The notes beneath the pieces were generated by a model. It was not told the origin of the DNA, did not search any database, and worked only from the letters and a program-made list of their open reading frames with translations. Positions 12,507 through 20,778 of a DNA stretch of 20,903 nt are shown here, in pieces; the stretch's first letter is position 1, and each line of letters starts with the position of its first letter. The translations under genes and the position numbers were made by a program. The DNA is taken from positions 1 through 20,903 of IMG/VR virus record IMGVR_UViG_3300037584_003056. One strand, given 5' to 3'. The stretch is from a virus.

Positions 12507-13508
12507 ATGTCAGAAACCAATAACCCAAATGGGACTGATCTGAACACAGCAACTAATGCAATTAAAGCCTTACTAACGCCCCAAGAGGATACCGTGACGG
12601 AGGAACAGGTTGCGCTTGAGACTGAAGCTACTGAAACTGAACAAGTTGAAGAACAGGTAGAAGAAGTCGAAATGTCCGAGGATACGCAAGTATCTGAAGA
12701 CGGTCTTGAAGTTGAAGAGGAAGCAGAAGAATTCGAAGACGCATCTCTGGACATACTTGGACAAGTAGTCGAAGTAGACGGCGAGGAGATAACTGTTGAA
12801 GAGCTCAGACGCGGAAACCTAAGACAAAGAGATTATACACGCAAAACTCAAGAGCTTTCTGAATACAGAAAATCAGTAGAAGCTCAAGCAATTGAGATGG
12901 AGCGTGAACGTGCTCAATATGCTCAAATGCTTCCTGCATTGCAGGATCGTTTAGAGCAACAGGAGCCGGAGCCAGATTGGGACACTCTGTATGATCAGGA
13001 TCCTAACATGGCAAGGAAGGCAGAACGTGCTTGGCAGAAACAGCAAAAGGAGCGACTAGCTTCTATTGAAGCCGTTAAAGTCGAGCGTGAGCGAATGCAA
13101 CAGGTTGATGCAGAGCGCATACAAAATATGCAAATGCAATACCAAGCGCAGCAGCGAGAAATTTTGCCCGACTTAATCCCGGAGTGGCGCGATACAAAAG
13201 TCGCAGCGAATGAGGCTAAACAGGTCCGTGACTTTCTCCTTGGAGAAGGATTTTCGGAGCAAGACATTAGCGGATTAACAAATGCGACGCTTGTAAAAGT
13301 AGCGAGGAAAGCCATGCTGTATGACAAAGGGCAGACTAAAGCGACGGAGGCAAAGACTAAGCCTAAGAAGCAACAGCCCAGAACTCTAAGAGCTGGATCT
13401 CGAAACACGCAGCCAAAACCTAAGACTGAGCAAAAACAAGCGCTACAACGCGCACGTCAAACTGGCAAAGTGGCTGACGCCGCTGCCGCAATTAAACACT
13501 TACTCTAG
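12507..13508 (+). CDS. Scaffold protein
   Basis: 333 residues. It lies between portal and major capsid gene, the standard place for scaffold, which guides capsid assembly and then leaves. Composition supports this: residues about 25-85 are extremely acidic (long runs of E and D with V and T), 115-230 is highly charged and coiled-coil-like with many Q, E and R (LEQQEPEPDWDTLYDQDPNMARKAERAWQKQQKERL, then KVERERMQQVDAERIQNMQMQYQAQQRE), and the end is basic (KPKTEQKQALQRARQTGKVADAAAAIKHLL), which in scaffolds binds the coat. The LPDLIPEW...VRDFLLGEGFSEQDISGL segment is also seen in related scaffolds. GGAG lies seven bases before the ATG. Confidence 0.85.
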   Translation: MSETNNPNGTDLNTATNAIKALLTPQEDTVTEEQVALETEATETEQVEEQVEEVEMSEDTQVSEDGLEVEEEAEEFEDASLDILGQVVEVDGEEITVEELRRGNLRQRDYTRKTQELSEYRKSVEAQAIEMERERAQYAQMLPALQDRLEQQEPEPDWDTLYDQDPNMARKAERAWQKQQKERLASIEAVKVERERMQQVDAERIQNMQMQYQAQQREILPDLIPEWRDTKVAANEAKQVRDFLLGEGFSEQDISGLTNATLVKVARKAMLYDKGQTKATEAKTKPKKQQPRTLRAGSRNTQPKPKTEQKQALQRARQTGKVADAAAAIKHLL

Positions 13509-13517
13509 GAGGCTGTA

Positions 13518-14480
13518 ATGGCTATTACTACCAATACGTTCACATCCTTTGATGCCAAAGGTATTCGTGAGCAACTTTCGGACGTGATAAGTTCGATCTC
13601 ACCTGAAGAGGTCCCACTGCAAAGTAACCTTGGAACAGTCAATGTTTCCAACACATATTTTGAGTGGCAAACCGACTCACTAAACGCTGTTTCAAAAACG
13701 GCGAGAGCTGATGGCGATGACGTAGGAAACACTTTCGACGCTACATCTGCAACAACTCGTGTCGGTAACTATACGCATATTTTGCGTAGAACAGCTATCG
13801 TCGCTGACAACCTTTCTGACCAGTCCTTAGCAGGGCGCAACGATGAAATGGCGATGCAATTGGCGAAGCGTGGACGCGAATTACGTAGAGACTACGAGGC
13901 CGTTTTCACGGATAATAACGCCCAAGTTTCCGGGAACACAAGTACACCGCGTGAGACTGCTGGCTTAGGTGCATGGATTGCAACTAACGACGTTATGGGT
14001 TCAGCAGGGAGCCCTGCAAGTCCAACTGGCGACGGTACTGACGCTCGTACTGATGGTACACAGCAAGTATTCACTGAGGCTATGGTTAAAGAAGCAATGC
14101 AGTTAGCATTTACTTCTGGCGGTAAGCCATCAATTATGATGACTGGCCCGTTCAACAAAACCAAAGTATCAGGTTTTGCTGGTATCGCTGCACAGCGCTA
14201 CATGGCTCCAAGTGATGGTCCAACCACCATTATAGGTGCGGCTGATGTCTATCTGTCGGATTTCGGCAGCTTATCCTGTGTAGTTAACCTTTTTCAAAGA
14301 GAAAGAGACTGCTTTCTGTTAGACCCAGAGTTAGCAGAAATCGCTGTTCTACGTCCTATCCAGACCGTTGATCTAGCCAAAACTGGTGACGCAACCAGAA
14401 AAATGGTTATCGGCGAGATGGGCTTACAGGTTACTAATGAGGCTGGACACGCTGGCGTGTTCGATCTTACAACATCATAA
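13518..14480 (+). CDS. Major capsid protein (SU10/DUF5309-like)
   Basis: 320 residues, ribosome binding site AGGAGG seven bases upstream, the strongest of the head genes. It forms the HK97-fold shell. The start MAITTNTFTSFDAKGIREQLSDVISSISPEEVPLQSNLG and the segment RVGNYTHILRRTAIVADNLSDQSLAGRNDEMAMQLAKRGRELRRDYEAVFTDNNA match the DUF5309/SU10 major head protein pattern. Further matches are KPSIMMTGPFNKTKVSGFAG and the Gly/Asp-rich ending. The length is normal for the family and there is no N-terminal protease segment, consistent with a separate scaffold. A GC-rich hairpin follows the stop. Confidence 0.9.
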   Translation: MAITTNTFTSFDAKGIREQLSDVISSISPEEVPLQSNLGTVNVSNTYFEWQTDSLNAVSKTARADGDDVGNTFDATSATTRVGNYTHILRRTAIVADNLSDQSLAGRNDEMAMQLAKRGRELRRDYEAVFTDNNAQVSGNTSTPRETAGLGAWIATNDVMGSAGSPASPTGDGTDARTDGTQQVFTEAMVKEAMQLAFTSGGKPSIMMTGPFNKTKVSGFAGIAAQRYMAPSDGPTTIIGAADVYLSDFGSLSCVVNLFQRERDCFLLDPELAEIAVLRPIQTVDLAKTGDATRKMVIGEMGLQVTNEAGHAGVFDLTTS

Positions 14481-14486
14481 TAACTT

Positions 14487-14512
14487 TAGGGGCAGCTTAA
14501 TTGTTGCCCCTA
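14487..14512 (+). terminator. Hairpin after the major capsid gene
   Basis: TAGGGGCA (14487-14494) pairs with TGCCCCTA (14505-14512) over eight base pairs, loop of ten. It begins seven bases after the capsid stop codon. No T-run follows, so it may be a partial terminator or a 3' stabiliser that keeps capsid mRNA abundant relative to downstream genes. No new promoter is obvious before 14554. Confidence 0.5.
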
Positions 14513-14553
14513 CTCCCAGGGAATAGCCCTTTAAAAACAAGGACTTATACAAG

Positions 14554-14853
14554 ATGAAAAGATTATGGAGCCATGATCCATTAACCGGGATAAAGAAATA
14601 TTGGCACGTAACTGGCAAGGGTGAGTATGTCGTTGAGACAGTTATGGACGTTAAGCCAATTGTGGAGGCTAATAAAAAGCAAAGAAACAACATGGATAAG
14701 AGGCATAAGGACATTAATAAAGTTGCCTCAATACCGCTACCGATATACTACGAATTAAAGCGTAGGGGTATCGCTGACGATCCTAAGGCATTATTTAAGT
14801 GGCTAAATGATAGCGATAATGCTTGGACTAGAACAAGAGAAAGCACGCTATGA
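14554..14853 (+). CDS. Small conserved phage protein after the capsid gene
   Basis: 99 residues: MKRLWSHDPLTGIKKYWHVTGKGEYVVETVMDVKPIVEANKKQRNNMDK, then ASIPLPIYYELKRRGIADDPKALFKWLNDSDNAWTRT. The pattern of a TGxxxYW...G.YxxETxQDVxPIxExNKxxRN segment and an ASIPxxxxYELxxRGI...ALxxWLND.....RT segment is one I know from short phage proteins next to capsid or connector genes, with no confirmed function. A head-completion or connector role follows from position only. The end overlaps the adaptor start by four bases (ATGA). Confidence 0.8.
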   Translation: MKRLWSHDPLTGIKKYWHVTGKGEYVVETVMDVKPIVEANKKQRNNMDKRHKDINKVASIPLPIYYELKRRGIADDPKALFKWLNDSDNAWTRTRESTL

Positions 14854-15470
14854 GTATTGCAAACTATACCGACTTAAAAAGTTCGATAGCAGATTTTTTA
14901 AATCGTGACGATCTTACTTCAGTTATCCCTGATTTTATAACTCTAGCCGAGGCCGATATGAATAGACGCCTCAGGCACTGGAGAATGGAGAGCCGAAAGG
15001 TGGCTCTTTTAGATACTCAATACACAGCCTTCCCACTCGATTTTATTGAGGGTATACGTTTGATGTTGACGGGTACTACAGAATTTAGAATGGAGCTCAT
15101 TACTCTTAGCGAATTAATGGACAAAAGGGCTGAGAGCAATTCCTCAGGAACCCCAAGATTTTATGCCCCGGTAGATGGATCATTTGAAGTTTATCCAACG
15201 CCGGATCAGGATTATACTATTGAGATGCTTTACTACGAAAGAATAGAGGCGTTGAGCAATAGTATTACGACAAACTGGGTTTTAACTTATTACCCAGATA
15301 TTTATCTTTACGGAGCCCTAACACACAGCGCCCCGTATTTAGGTGAAGATGCCCGGACGAAAGTTTGGGCGGAGTTGTATCAAAACGCAATAAGTGGTAC
15401 AAACATGGAAGACCAACAGGCCAAGTCTAGCGGATCGGGCCACAGAATGAGAATTAGGAGTTTTGGATAA
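14850..15470 (+). CDS. Head-tail adaptor protein
   Basis: 206 residues. Adaptors sit below the portal and join it to the tail. The start SIANYTDLKSSIADFLNRDDLTSVIPDFITLAEADMNRRLRHWRME, a helical block seen in SU10-like adaptor proteins, is followed by a beta block (ALLDTQYTAFPLDFIEGIRLMLTG, GTPRFYAPVDGSFEVYPTPDQDYTIEMLYYERIEALSN) and a closing helix (NWVLTYYPDIYLYGALTHSAPYLGEDARTKVWAELYQNAI). This order, the YPTP-D..Y.(I/L)E(M/L).YY segment and the length are the signature. Its position after capsid fits. It probably works with the 99-residue protein just before it. Confidence 0.85.
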   Translation: MSIANYTDLKSSIADFLNRDDLTSVIPDFITLAEADMNRRLRHWRMESRKVALLDTQYTAFPLDFIEGIRLMLTGTTEFRMELITLSELMDKRAESNSSGTPRFYAPVDGSFEVYPTPDQDYTIEMLYYERIEALSNSITTNWVLTYYPDIYLYGALTHSAPYLGEDARTKVWAELYQNAISGTNMEDQQAKSSGSGHRMRIRSFG

Positions 15471-15920
15471 ATGGCAAGTTTTACAAAAGTAAATGACTTT
15501 GTGGTCAATTTAGCTAACGAAATGGATTTAGATAGTGACACTTTAAAAGTTGCGCTTTGCAATACCGATCCTGCATCTGGTACAAATGTTGTATCGGATG
15601 GTAACGGTGTTTTAGCAAACGTTACGGAGATAAGTTACACTAATCTTTCTGCAAGAACATTAGCAAATGTTACAAGCACACAAACAAGCGGCACATATAA
15701 GCTATCTGCCGATGACTTAGTGTTAACAGCATCAGGCGGCTCGGTTGCACCTTTTAGATATGTTGTGATCTATAACGATAGCCCTGACGCAGCACAATCT
15801 GATCACAGTGTTAGCGATCCTATTGTCGGTTATTACGATTATGGTTCTGCGCTTACATTAAATGACGGTGATACATTTACAATAGATATTGGCGCAAACG
15901 GTATCTTAACGCTTACATAG
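15471..15920 (+). CDS. Conserved phage structural protein (probable beta-rich)
   Basis: 149 residues, AGGAG ten bases upstream of the ATG. The whole protein matches a pattern I know from phage structural genes: a VxDFVxxLANxxDLxSDTLKVALCNTxP start, then TEISYTNLSARTLANVTSTQTSGTYKL, then a VAPFRYVVIYND...DPIVGYYDYGSALTLNDGDTFTIDIGANGILTLT ending. The alternation of beta stretches with T, S and G indicates a beta-sandwich, as in decoration or tail-associated proteins. The exact place in the virion is not known to me; it is next to a fibre gene. Confidence 0.75.
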   Translation: MASFTKVNDFVVNLANEMDLDSDTLKVALCNTDPASGTNVVSDGNGVLANVTEISYTNLSARTLANVTSTQTSGTYKLSADDLVLTASGGSVAPFRYVVIYNDSPDAAQSDHSVSDPIVGYYDYGSALTLNDGDTFTIDIGANGILTLT

Positions 15921-15932
15921 TAGGAGAACATC

Positions 15933-17138
15933 ATGGCAAAGTTATTTAATAGAGCCAAGATGGGAACTTCAACAACTGGCGCAGGGACGGTGACCCTTGG
16001 CAGTGCTGAAACAGGTTTCCAGAGCTTTGCTGATGCAGGAGTATCTGATAACGATGTTGTCCAGTATGTTATTGAAGACGGTTCTAATTGGGAAATAGGT
16101 ACTGGAACTTATGCTGCAAGCGGCACAACATTAACACGTTCTCCAAGTGAAAGCAGTGGTGGCGGTAGTGCGCTATCTCTTAGTGGAGGTGCAAAAGTTT
16201 CTATTACTGTTATAGCTGATGATTTTAAAAGACTTCAGCTAGCAGGGGCTACAAAAGCAGAGGCTACTTCTGGCGGTTTAGATGTTACTGGAAATATTGT
16301 TGTAAGTGGTAATGTTGACGGTAGAAATGTTGCTACTGACGGCGCAAAACTAGATGGCATAGAAGCAAGTGCAACGGCTGACCAAACAGATGCAGAAATA
16401 AAAACTGCATATGAAAACAACTCCGATACAAATGCTTTTACCGACGCTTTGCAAACTAAACTTAATGGTATTGAAACAGGCGCAACTGCTGATCAAACTA
16501 AATCAGACATAGATGCTTTAAATATTAATGCTGACCAAGTAGATGGGGTTGACGCAAGTAGTTTTGTACGAAGTGATGCGGCTGATACTGCATCGGGAGA
16601 TATTACGTTTTCGGGTGGCGCAGGAGCAGTAACTATTTCTGGCGGTAGCGATATTAGGTTTGATCAAGGTACTTGGACAGGGGAAGCTACTTGTAAAATA
16701 CAGCATCACTCAAACCATATGTATTTGCAATACAATAACAGCGGTCAAATGATTTTTAGAGATAGTGCAGGCGCTAATAATTTTCATTTTGATGCAAGTG
16801 GTAATTTTGTGGCAAGCGCTAACGTAACGGCCTATTCTGATATTAGGCTTAAAAAAGATATTGTTACAATAGATAATCCTATTGATAAAATCAAAGCAAT
16901 GCGTGGTGTTTATTATAAAGAAATAGAAACAGACCGACTTAGAACTGGTGTAATTGCTCAAGAACTTGAAAAAGTTTTGCCAGAGGTGGTTATAGATATT
17001 GAAGATACAAATCCAGAGACAGGCGAAACAACAACTACTAAATCTGTTGATTACGGCAATATGGTTGGTTTGCTAATCGAAGCCATAAAAGAGCAGCAAG
17101 ATGAAATAGGTCGACTAAGAGCTATAATTGAGGGCTAA
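15933..17138 (+). CDS. Tail fibre with S74 self-cleaving chaperone domain
   Basis: 401 residues. The N-terminal 95 residues ([23 protein letters not shown]...[33 protein letters not shown]) are a virion-anchoring type known from many fibres. Residues 130-205 contain two copies of a K-L-(D/N)-G-I-E-x-x-A-T-A-D-Q-T motif, typical of trimeric shaft segments. From about 298 to the end lies an S74 intramolecular chaperone: [11 protein letters not shown] with catalytic S302 and K307, then [16 protein letters not shown] and [21 protein letters not shown] as trimer-forming helix. Such domains help the fibre trimerise and then cut themselves off before the catalytic serine. Both catalytic residues are present. 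Confidence 0.9.
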   Translation: MAKLFNRAKMGTSTTGAGTVTLGSAETGFQSFADAGVSDNDVVQYVIEDGSNWEIGTGTYAASGTTLTRSPSESSGGGSALSLSGGAKVSITVIADDFKRLQLAGATKAEATSGGLDVTGNIVVSGNVDGRNVATDGAKLDGIEASATADQTDAEIKTAYENNSDTNAFTDALQTKLNGIETGATADQTKSDIDALNINADQVDGVDASSFVRSDAADTASGDITFSGGAGAVTISGGSDIRFDQGTWTGEATCKIQHHSNHMYLQYNNSGQMIFRDSAGANNFHFDASGNFVASANVTAYSDIRLKKDIVTIDNPIDKIKAMRGVYYKEIETDRLRTGVIAQELEKVLPEVVIDIEDTNPETGETTTTKSVDYGNMVGLLIEAIKEQQDEIGRLRAIIEG

Positions 17139-17140
17139 AT

Positions 17141-18073
17141 ATGACATTACAAAGCAGTGGCGCAATATCACTAGCAAACATTGCATCTGAATTTGGTGGC
17201 TCTACACCTCACTCTTTAAGCGAATATTATTCGGCGGCTTCTGGGATACCTTCTAGCGGAACTATCAGTATAAGCCAGTTTTACGGAAAATCAGCTAATC
17301 CTTCGGCTAGTGGTGGAAGTGTCTATACGACAGGTGGATACCGCTACCATAGATTTTATAGCAGTGGAAGCTTTAGCGTCAGCAATGCTCAGGGAGCAAC
17401 AATGCAATTTGTTGTCTGCGCCGGAGGCGGCGGCGGTGGTAAAACATACCAAGGGAACGGATCAGGCGGCGGTGGCGGCGGTGGCGGTGGGGTTTCCTAC
17501 CATAGCGGCGAAGGACTACACGGTGGTTATGTTACTGTAGGCGGTGGCGGTGGATTAAAAAGCAACGGCGGTAATTCTTCATTTAGCGGTTGCACATCAC
17601 AAGGCGGCGGCGCAGGAGCGCAAGACTATCACAATGGTTGGGTAGGCGTTAATGGCGGTTGTGGAGGTGGTGCAGGTGTTCACAACTATTACGCTAACAG
17701 GTCAACTTCAACTCAAGGTAACACTGGTGGAGCAACAGGATATGGATACGGAGGCGGCAGAAATGCGGCAGGACACCCTTACTATGGAGGCGGTGGCGGC
17801 GGCGCAGGAGGGGCAGGCGGTGACGCTATGAACTCAGTCGGCGGCTCTCCTAGATATTTATCTGCATTTACTGTTCATAATAGTGGGCGTTACGGCTCTG
17901 GGGGTGGTGCAGGAATAACAATTTATGGTAACTCAGGAGGAAACAAAAGCGGCGGCGGTTACGGTGGTGGAACAGGCAACACATCTAACGGCTCTGCAAA
18001 TACTGGCGGTGGCGGTGGTTGCGCTAGAACTGGTGGCTCTGGAATGGTTATAATTAGATACCCATATGCGTAG
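17141..18073 (+). CDS. Glycine-rich tail-tip adhesin
   Basis: 310 residues. The first 50 residues (LQSSGAISLANIASEFGGSTPHSLSEYY...SSGTISISQFYGKS) are an anchor motif I know from many phage tail proteins. Residues from about 65 form an FSVSNAQGATMQFVVCAGGGGGG segment and then a body dominated by runs of glycine, up to nine in a row, alternating with Y, S, N and H loops, and ending SGMVIIRYPY. The poly-Gly blocks with loops fit the polyglycine-II sandwich of T2/S16 gp38-type adhesins, which bind host receptors; loops between Gly runs are the specificity parts. GAGGG lies six bases before the ATG. It lies two bases after the S74 fibre gene, so the two are made together. Confidence 0.85.
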   Translation: MTLQSSGAISLANIASEFGGSTPHSLSEYYSAASGIPSSGTISISQFYGKSANPSASGGSVYTTGGYRYHRFYSSGSFSVSNAQGATMQFVVCAGGGGGGKTYQGNGSGGGGGGGGGVSYHSGEGLHGGYVTVGGGGGLKSNGGNSSFSGCTSQGGGAGAQDYHNGWVGVNGGCGGGAGVHNYYANRSTSTQGNTGGATGYGYGGGRNAAGHPYYGGGGGGAGGAGGDAMNSVGGSPRYLSAFTVHNSGRYGSGGGAGITIYGNSGGNKSGGGYGGGTGNTSNGSANTGGGGGCARTGGSGMVIIRYPYA

Positions 18074-18081
18074 GTTAGAAG

Positions 18082-18450
18082 ATGGCACATTTTGCACAAT
18101 TAGATGATGATAATAACGTAATAAATGTTCTTGTTGTAGGCAATGATGATTGCGTAGATGAAAATGGCAACGAAAGCGAAGCTGTTGGTATATCTTTTTT
18201 ACAAAGTTTAGTAGGCGAAGATACAAAATGGAAACAAACAAGTTATAACAATAATTTTCGTGTTCGCTATGCTGCTATTGGTGGTTATTACGATAGTGAG
18301 CGTGATGCTTTTATGTATGCGAAACCTTTTCCGTCTTGGACGCTAAATGAAGAAACATTAGATTGGCAGCCACCAGTAGACCCACCAGAAGAAGCCCTTG
18401 AAAGACCTTTTGTTTGGGATGAGGAAAAACAACAGTGGGTTGAATTATAA
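18082..18450 (+). CDS. Small conserved marine-phage protein (MAHFAQLDDDN type)
   Basis: 122 residues: MAHFAQLDDDNNVINVLVVGNDDCVDENGNESEAVGISFLQSLVGEDTKWKQTSYNNNFRVRYAAIGGYYD, then ERDAFMYAKPFPSWTLNEETLDWQPPVDPPEE and FVWDEEKQQWVEL. It belongs to a set of small proteins I know from cyanophages and other marine phages, found near tail or structural genes, with the same AxLDxxNxVxxVxVVxNxxxxDENGxExE, GEDTKWxQTSYNxNFR, (A/G)IGxxYD, KPFPSW and W(D/N)EExxxW elements. Its function is not established; it may be a structural or fibre-associated chaperone. The ribosome binding site is weak (AGAAG). Confidence 0.85.
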   Translation: MAHFAQLDDDNNVINVLVVGNDDCVDENGNESEAVGISFLQSLVGEDTKWKQTSYNNNFRVRYAAIGGYYDSERDAFMYAKPFPSWTLNEETLDWQPPVDPPEEALERPFVWDEEKQQWVEL

Positions 18451-19082
18451 TGCTTGGCTTTTCCCCATTAGGCACAACAGCATTAGGCGCACCAACGGCT
18501 AATGAAGCATATTCACTGCAAGTGACTAGCGGCACGTTTACGTTGTCAATGCAAGGTGCGGCTAAGTTAATTACTGACATTTACCCTTCTGGTTCTTTTA
18601 TATTAAGTGGTCAATCTGTTGGTTTAAGTGCCGGTCGTCCATCTAATTTCAGCGCAGGGTCGTTTACCTTAACTGGTCAGAATATTACTTTTGACCAAAA
18701 CTTTGGGTTAATTATAGATAGCGTTTATAACAGCGCATCATTTTCTTTAACTGGTCAAAATATAGTTTTCGATACTGGTTTTGGTATGGTGCTTGATAGC
18801 GGTGCATTTTCTCTAAGCGGCCAAAATATAAACTTCAAAATAGACATGAATATTGCGGCTGAAAGAGGTGCTTTTACTTTAACAGGGCAAGATGCTCTTA
18901 AAGGCGTTGCTGAAGCTTTTGATCGTGGTCAATTCACATATTCTGGTCAAGATGCAGCACTTTTCGCAGGTAGATTTTTAAGACCAGTTACAGGTGAGTA
19001 TTCTTATACATTTAAAGATTTTAAAATTAGAGGTTGGTTTAGCCCGACAGTACCGGCTGAAATATGGACGGATGCAGCCTAA
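18450..19082 (+). CDS. GQ-repeat structural protein
   Basis: 210 residues. A short GFSPLGTTALGAP start is followed by seven repeats of about 20-26 residues, each with a G-x-F-x-L-(T/S)-G-Q core: at 28 (degenerate, GTFTLSMQG), 48, 70, 96, 118, 140 and 160 (GQFTYSGQD). Each core is followed by a hydrophobic xxxF or xxxL stretch, which suggests stacked beta turns, such as a beta-solenoid. The C-terminus (TGEYSYTFKDFKIRGWFSPTVPAEIWTDAA) is not repetitive. Such GxFxLTGQ repeat proteins are found beside fibre genes in marine phages; the function is unknown to me. It starts at a TAATG overlap. Confidence 0.8.
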   Translation: MLGFSPLGTTALGAPTANEAYSLQVTSGTFTLSMQGAAKLITDIYPSGSFILSGQSVGLSAGRPSNFSAGSFTLTGQNITFDQNFGLIIDSVYNSASFSLTGQNIVFDTGFGMVLDSGAFSLSGQNINFKIDMNIAAERGAFTLTGQDALKGVAEAFDRGQFTYSGQDAALFAGRFLRPVTGEYSYTFKDFKIRGWFSPTVPAEIWTDAA

Positions 19083-19113
19083 CGTGATAGGTTATTATGA
19101 ATAGGAGATCTAA

Positions 19114-19962
19114 ATGGCTATTACTTTAACAAAACCAACAGTGGGTGGATCTGAGGGAACTTGGGGTACTACCATAAATACGGCACTAGATGACGTTCAG
19201 AACGCTCTTAATGGTACAGCCGGAACCGTAGCTCCAGATCTAACCAAACTAACTATTAATGGAACTGATGTAACCGCTACAGCCGCAGATTTAACAAATG
19301 CCATTACTGGGTTTGTTTTAGAAGATGGAGATGGTACAGAAGTAACTATTGCCGGAGCAAAAGAAGTTAAGTTTGTTGAAGGCGGCGGTATTGATATTAA
19401 CTGGAGCGATACATCAACTGGCTCTGACGCAGATCCTTATGATTTAACTTTTACTCTCAATACAGATATGCGTAAAAGTGGTAATGTTGATGTGTACACC
19501 GGGAATACCGCTGATTATGTATTCTACGATGCAGACGTAGGTATGCGGTTTTATACTGCCGGTGCTGAAGATATGAGGCTTACGGATGGCGGTGATTTGC
19601 ACGTTGATGGCAACATTATTGGTTTTTCAACCACAATCTCTGACGCAAGACTAAAGCACGACATTAATAAAATTGATAACGCATTAGATAAAATTTCACA
19701 ATTAAATGGTTACACGTTTACATTTAACCATGACGGAAAAGAAGGCGCAGGTGTAATAGCGCAAGAAGTAGAAAAAGTTATGCCTACAGCCGTCCATAAT
19801 ACCAACTTAGTTTTTCATCCAGAAGTTGAAGGCGATGACAGCGCAATAGTTGATTTTAAAACTGTTCAATATGATCAATTAACTGGACTGTTAATCGAAG
19901 CTATTAAAGAATTAAAAGAAGAACTAGAGAAATGTAAATGTAAAAAATGTGAGTGTGACTAA
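19114..19962 (+). CDS. Second tail fibre with S74 chaperone domain and Cys-rich end
   Basis: 282 residues, AGGAGAT eight bases upstream of the ATG. The N-terminus TLTKPTVGGSEGTWGTTINTALDDVQNALNGTAG is a well-known fibre start motif. A beta-rich shaft (residues 40-165) leads to an S74 domain: TTISDARLKHDI with S176 and K181 as catalytic pair, GAGVIAQEVEKVMPTAV, and [21 protein letters not shown]. The end is unusual: EKCKCKKCECD has four cysteines in a C-x-C-x-x-C-x-C pattern at the tip of the trimer helix. It differs from the fibre at 15933 in the N-terminus and shaft, while the S74 parts are clearly related. Confidence 0.88.
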   Translation: MAITLTKPTVGGSEGTWGTTINTALDDVQNALNGTAGTVAPDLTKLTINGTDVTATAADLTNAITGFVLEDGDGTEVTIAGAKEVKFVEGGGIDINWSDTSTGSDADPYDLTFTLNTDMRKSGNVDVYTGNTADYVFYDADVGMRFYTAGAEDMRLTDGGDLHVDGNIIGFSTTISDARLKHDINKIDNALDKISQLNGYTFTFNHDGKEGAGVIAQEVEKVMPTAVHNTNLVFHPEVEGDDSAIVDFKTVQYDQLTGLLIEAIKELKEELEKCKCKKCECD

Positions 19963-20777
19963 TGCCTCTCCCAAGTAGTGGTCAGATAACAATAAATCAA
20001 ATACACGTTGAAGCAGGAGGCGGTAGCGGTTCCGAAGCCAAAATAAATGACCTTGATATTCGGGATATGATTGGCAAAAGCTCTGGCTCTCAAAACGCTT
20101 TTAATGAGTATTATGGGGTTTCTGCCGCCGCTCCTGTCGCAACTTACAAAGGCCGTATACTTACAACAGGTAACGGATTTCCCTCGGGATATATTGCTCT
20201 TAGTGCTAGTACAAAAATTGTTGTTGTTGCTGCAACCATTCCGGGCTATCGAAATACATACATATCAGTCGGCGGCTCAAATATGACGATGGCCGCAGAT
20301 AGTTTCAGCACTGCTAGTAACACTCAAGGTAGTCATTCATTAATTTATTATAAAGAAATGACTACACCTGCTCAACAATACTATTTCACTGGAAATGGTG
20401 GTAGTGGTAGATCCGTTATTTATGTTTGGGAGATCACTGGATACAATAGTTCCACACCTTCATCTACGGACACAGAGTCAACAAGTACCGCTAACTACGG
20501 TAATAGTTATAGTGAAACCGTATCGTTATCAACTCAGTATAATGGCGTCACAATAGGGGCAGGACTTTGCGAAGATACTATCACTAATGGTGTGACAGTT
20601 AGCAACTCTGATCAAATAGAGCAAATTGATTTAGAGAGCGCTACCAACCATTACACATGGAAAGATGAAGGTACTAGTCTGGGAAGTAGAAGTTATGTAT
20701 GTACGCAAAACAACCCCGGAGCTAACGGTAGCAATACTGGAACTTTTCACCGAATAGCAGCCGCGCACTGGAAATGA
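19962..20777 (+). CDS. Tail protein with adhesin-type N-terminus
   Basis: 271 residues. The start MPLPSSGQITINQIHVEAGG and the later GSQNAFNEYYG are variants of the anchor motif of the Gly-rich adhesin at 17141 (LQSSGAISLANIASEF...SLSEYY), with an insertion. The rest is a different, beta-rich domain (RILTTGNGFPSGYIALSAS..., YYKEMTTPAQQYYFTGNGGSGRSVIYVWEITGYNSS, ending FHRIAAAHWK). The combination of a shared anchor and an unlike body is typical of receptor-binding proteins that swap domains. Function is inferred from this and position. It overlaps the preceding gene in a TAATG. Confidence 0.75.
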   Translation: MPLPSSGQITINQIHVEAGGGSGSEAKINDLDIRDMIGKSSGSQNAFNEYYGVSAAAPVATYKGRILTTGNGFPSGYIALSASTKIVVVAATIPGYRNTYISVGGSNMTMAADSFSTASNTQGSHSLIYYKEMTTPAQQYYFTGNGGSGRSVIYVWEITGYNSSTPSSTDTESTSTANYGNSYSETVSLSTQYNGVTIGAGLCEDTITNGVTVSNSDQIEQIDLESATNHYTWKDEGTSLGSRSYVCTQNNPGANGSNTGTFHRIAAAHWK

Positions 20778-20778
20778 T

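Noticed and set aside
17310-17540. Alternative-frame 76-codon gene inside the Gly-rich adhesin
   Set aside because: The GGCGGT-rich DNA leaves other frames open by composition. There is no ribosome binding site, and the adhesin frame is clearly the coding one.
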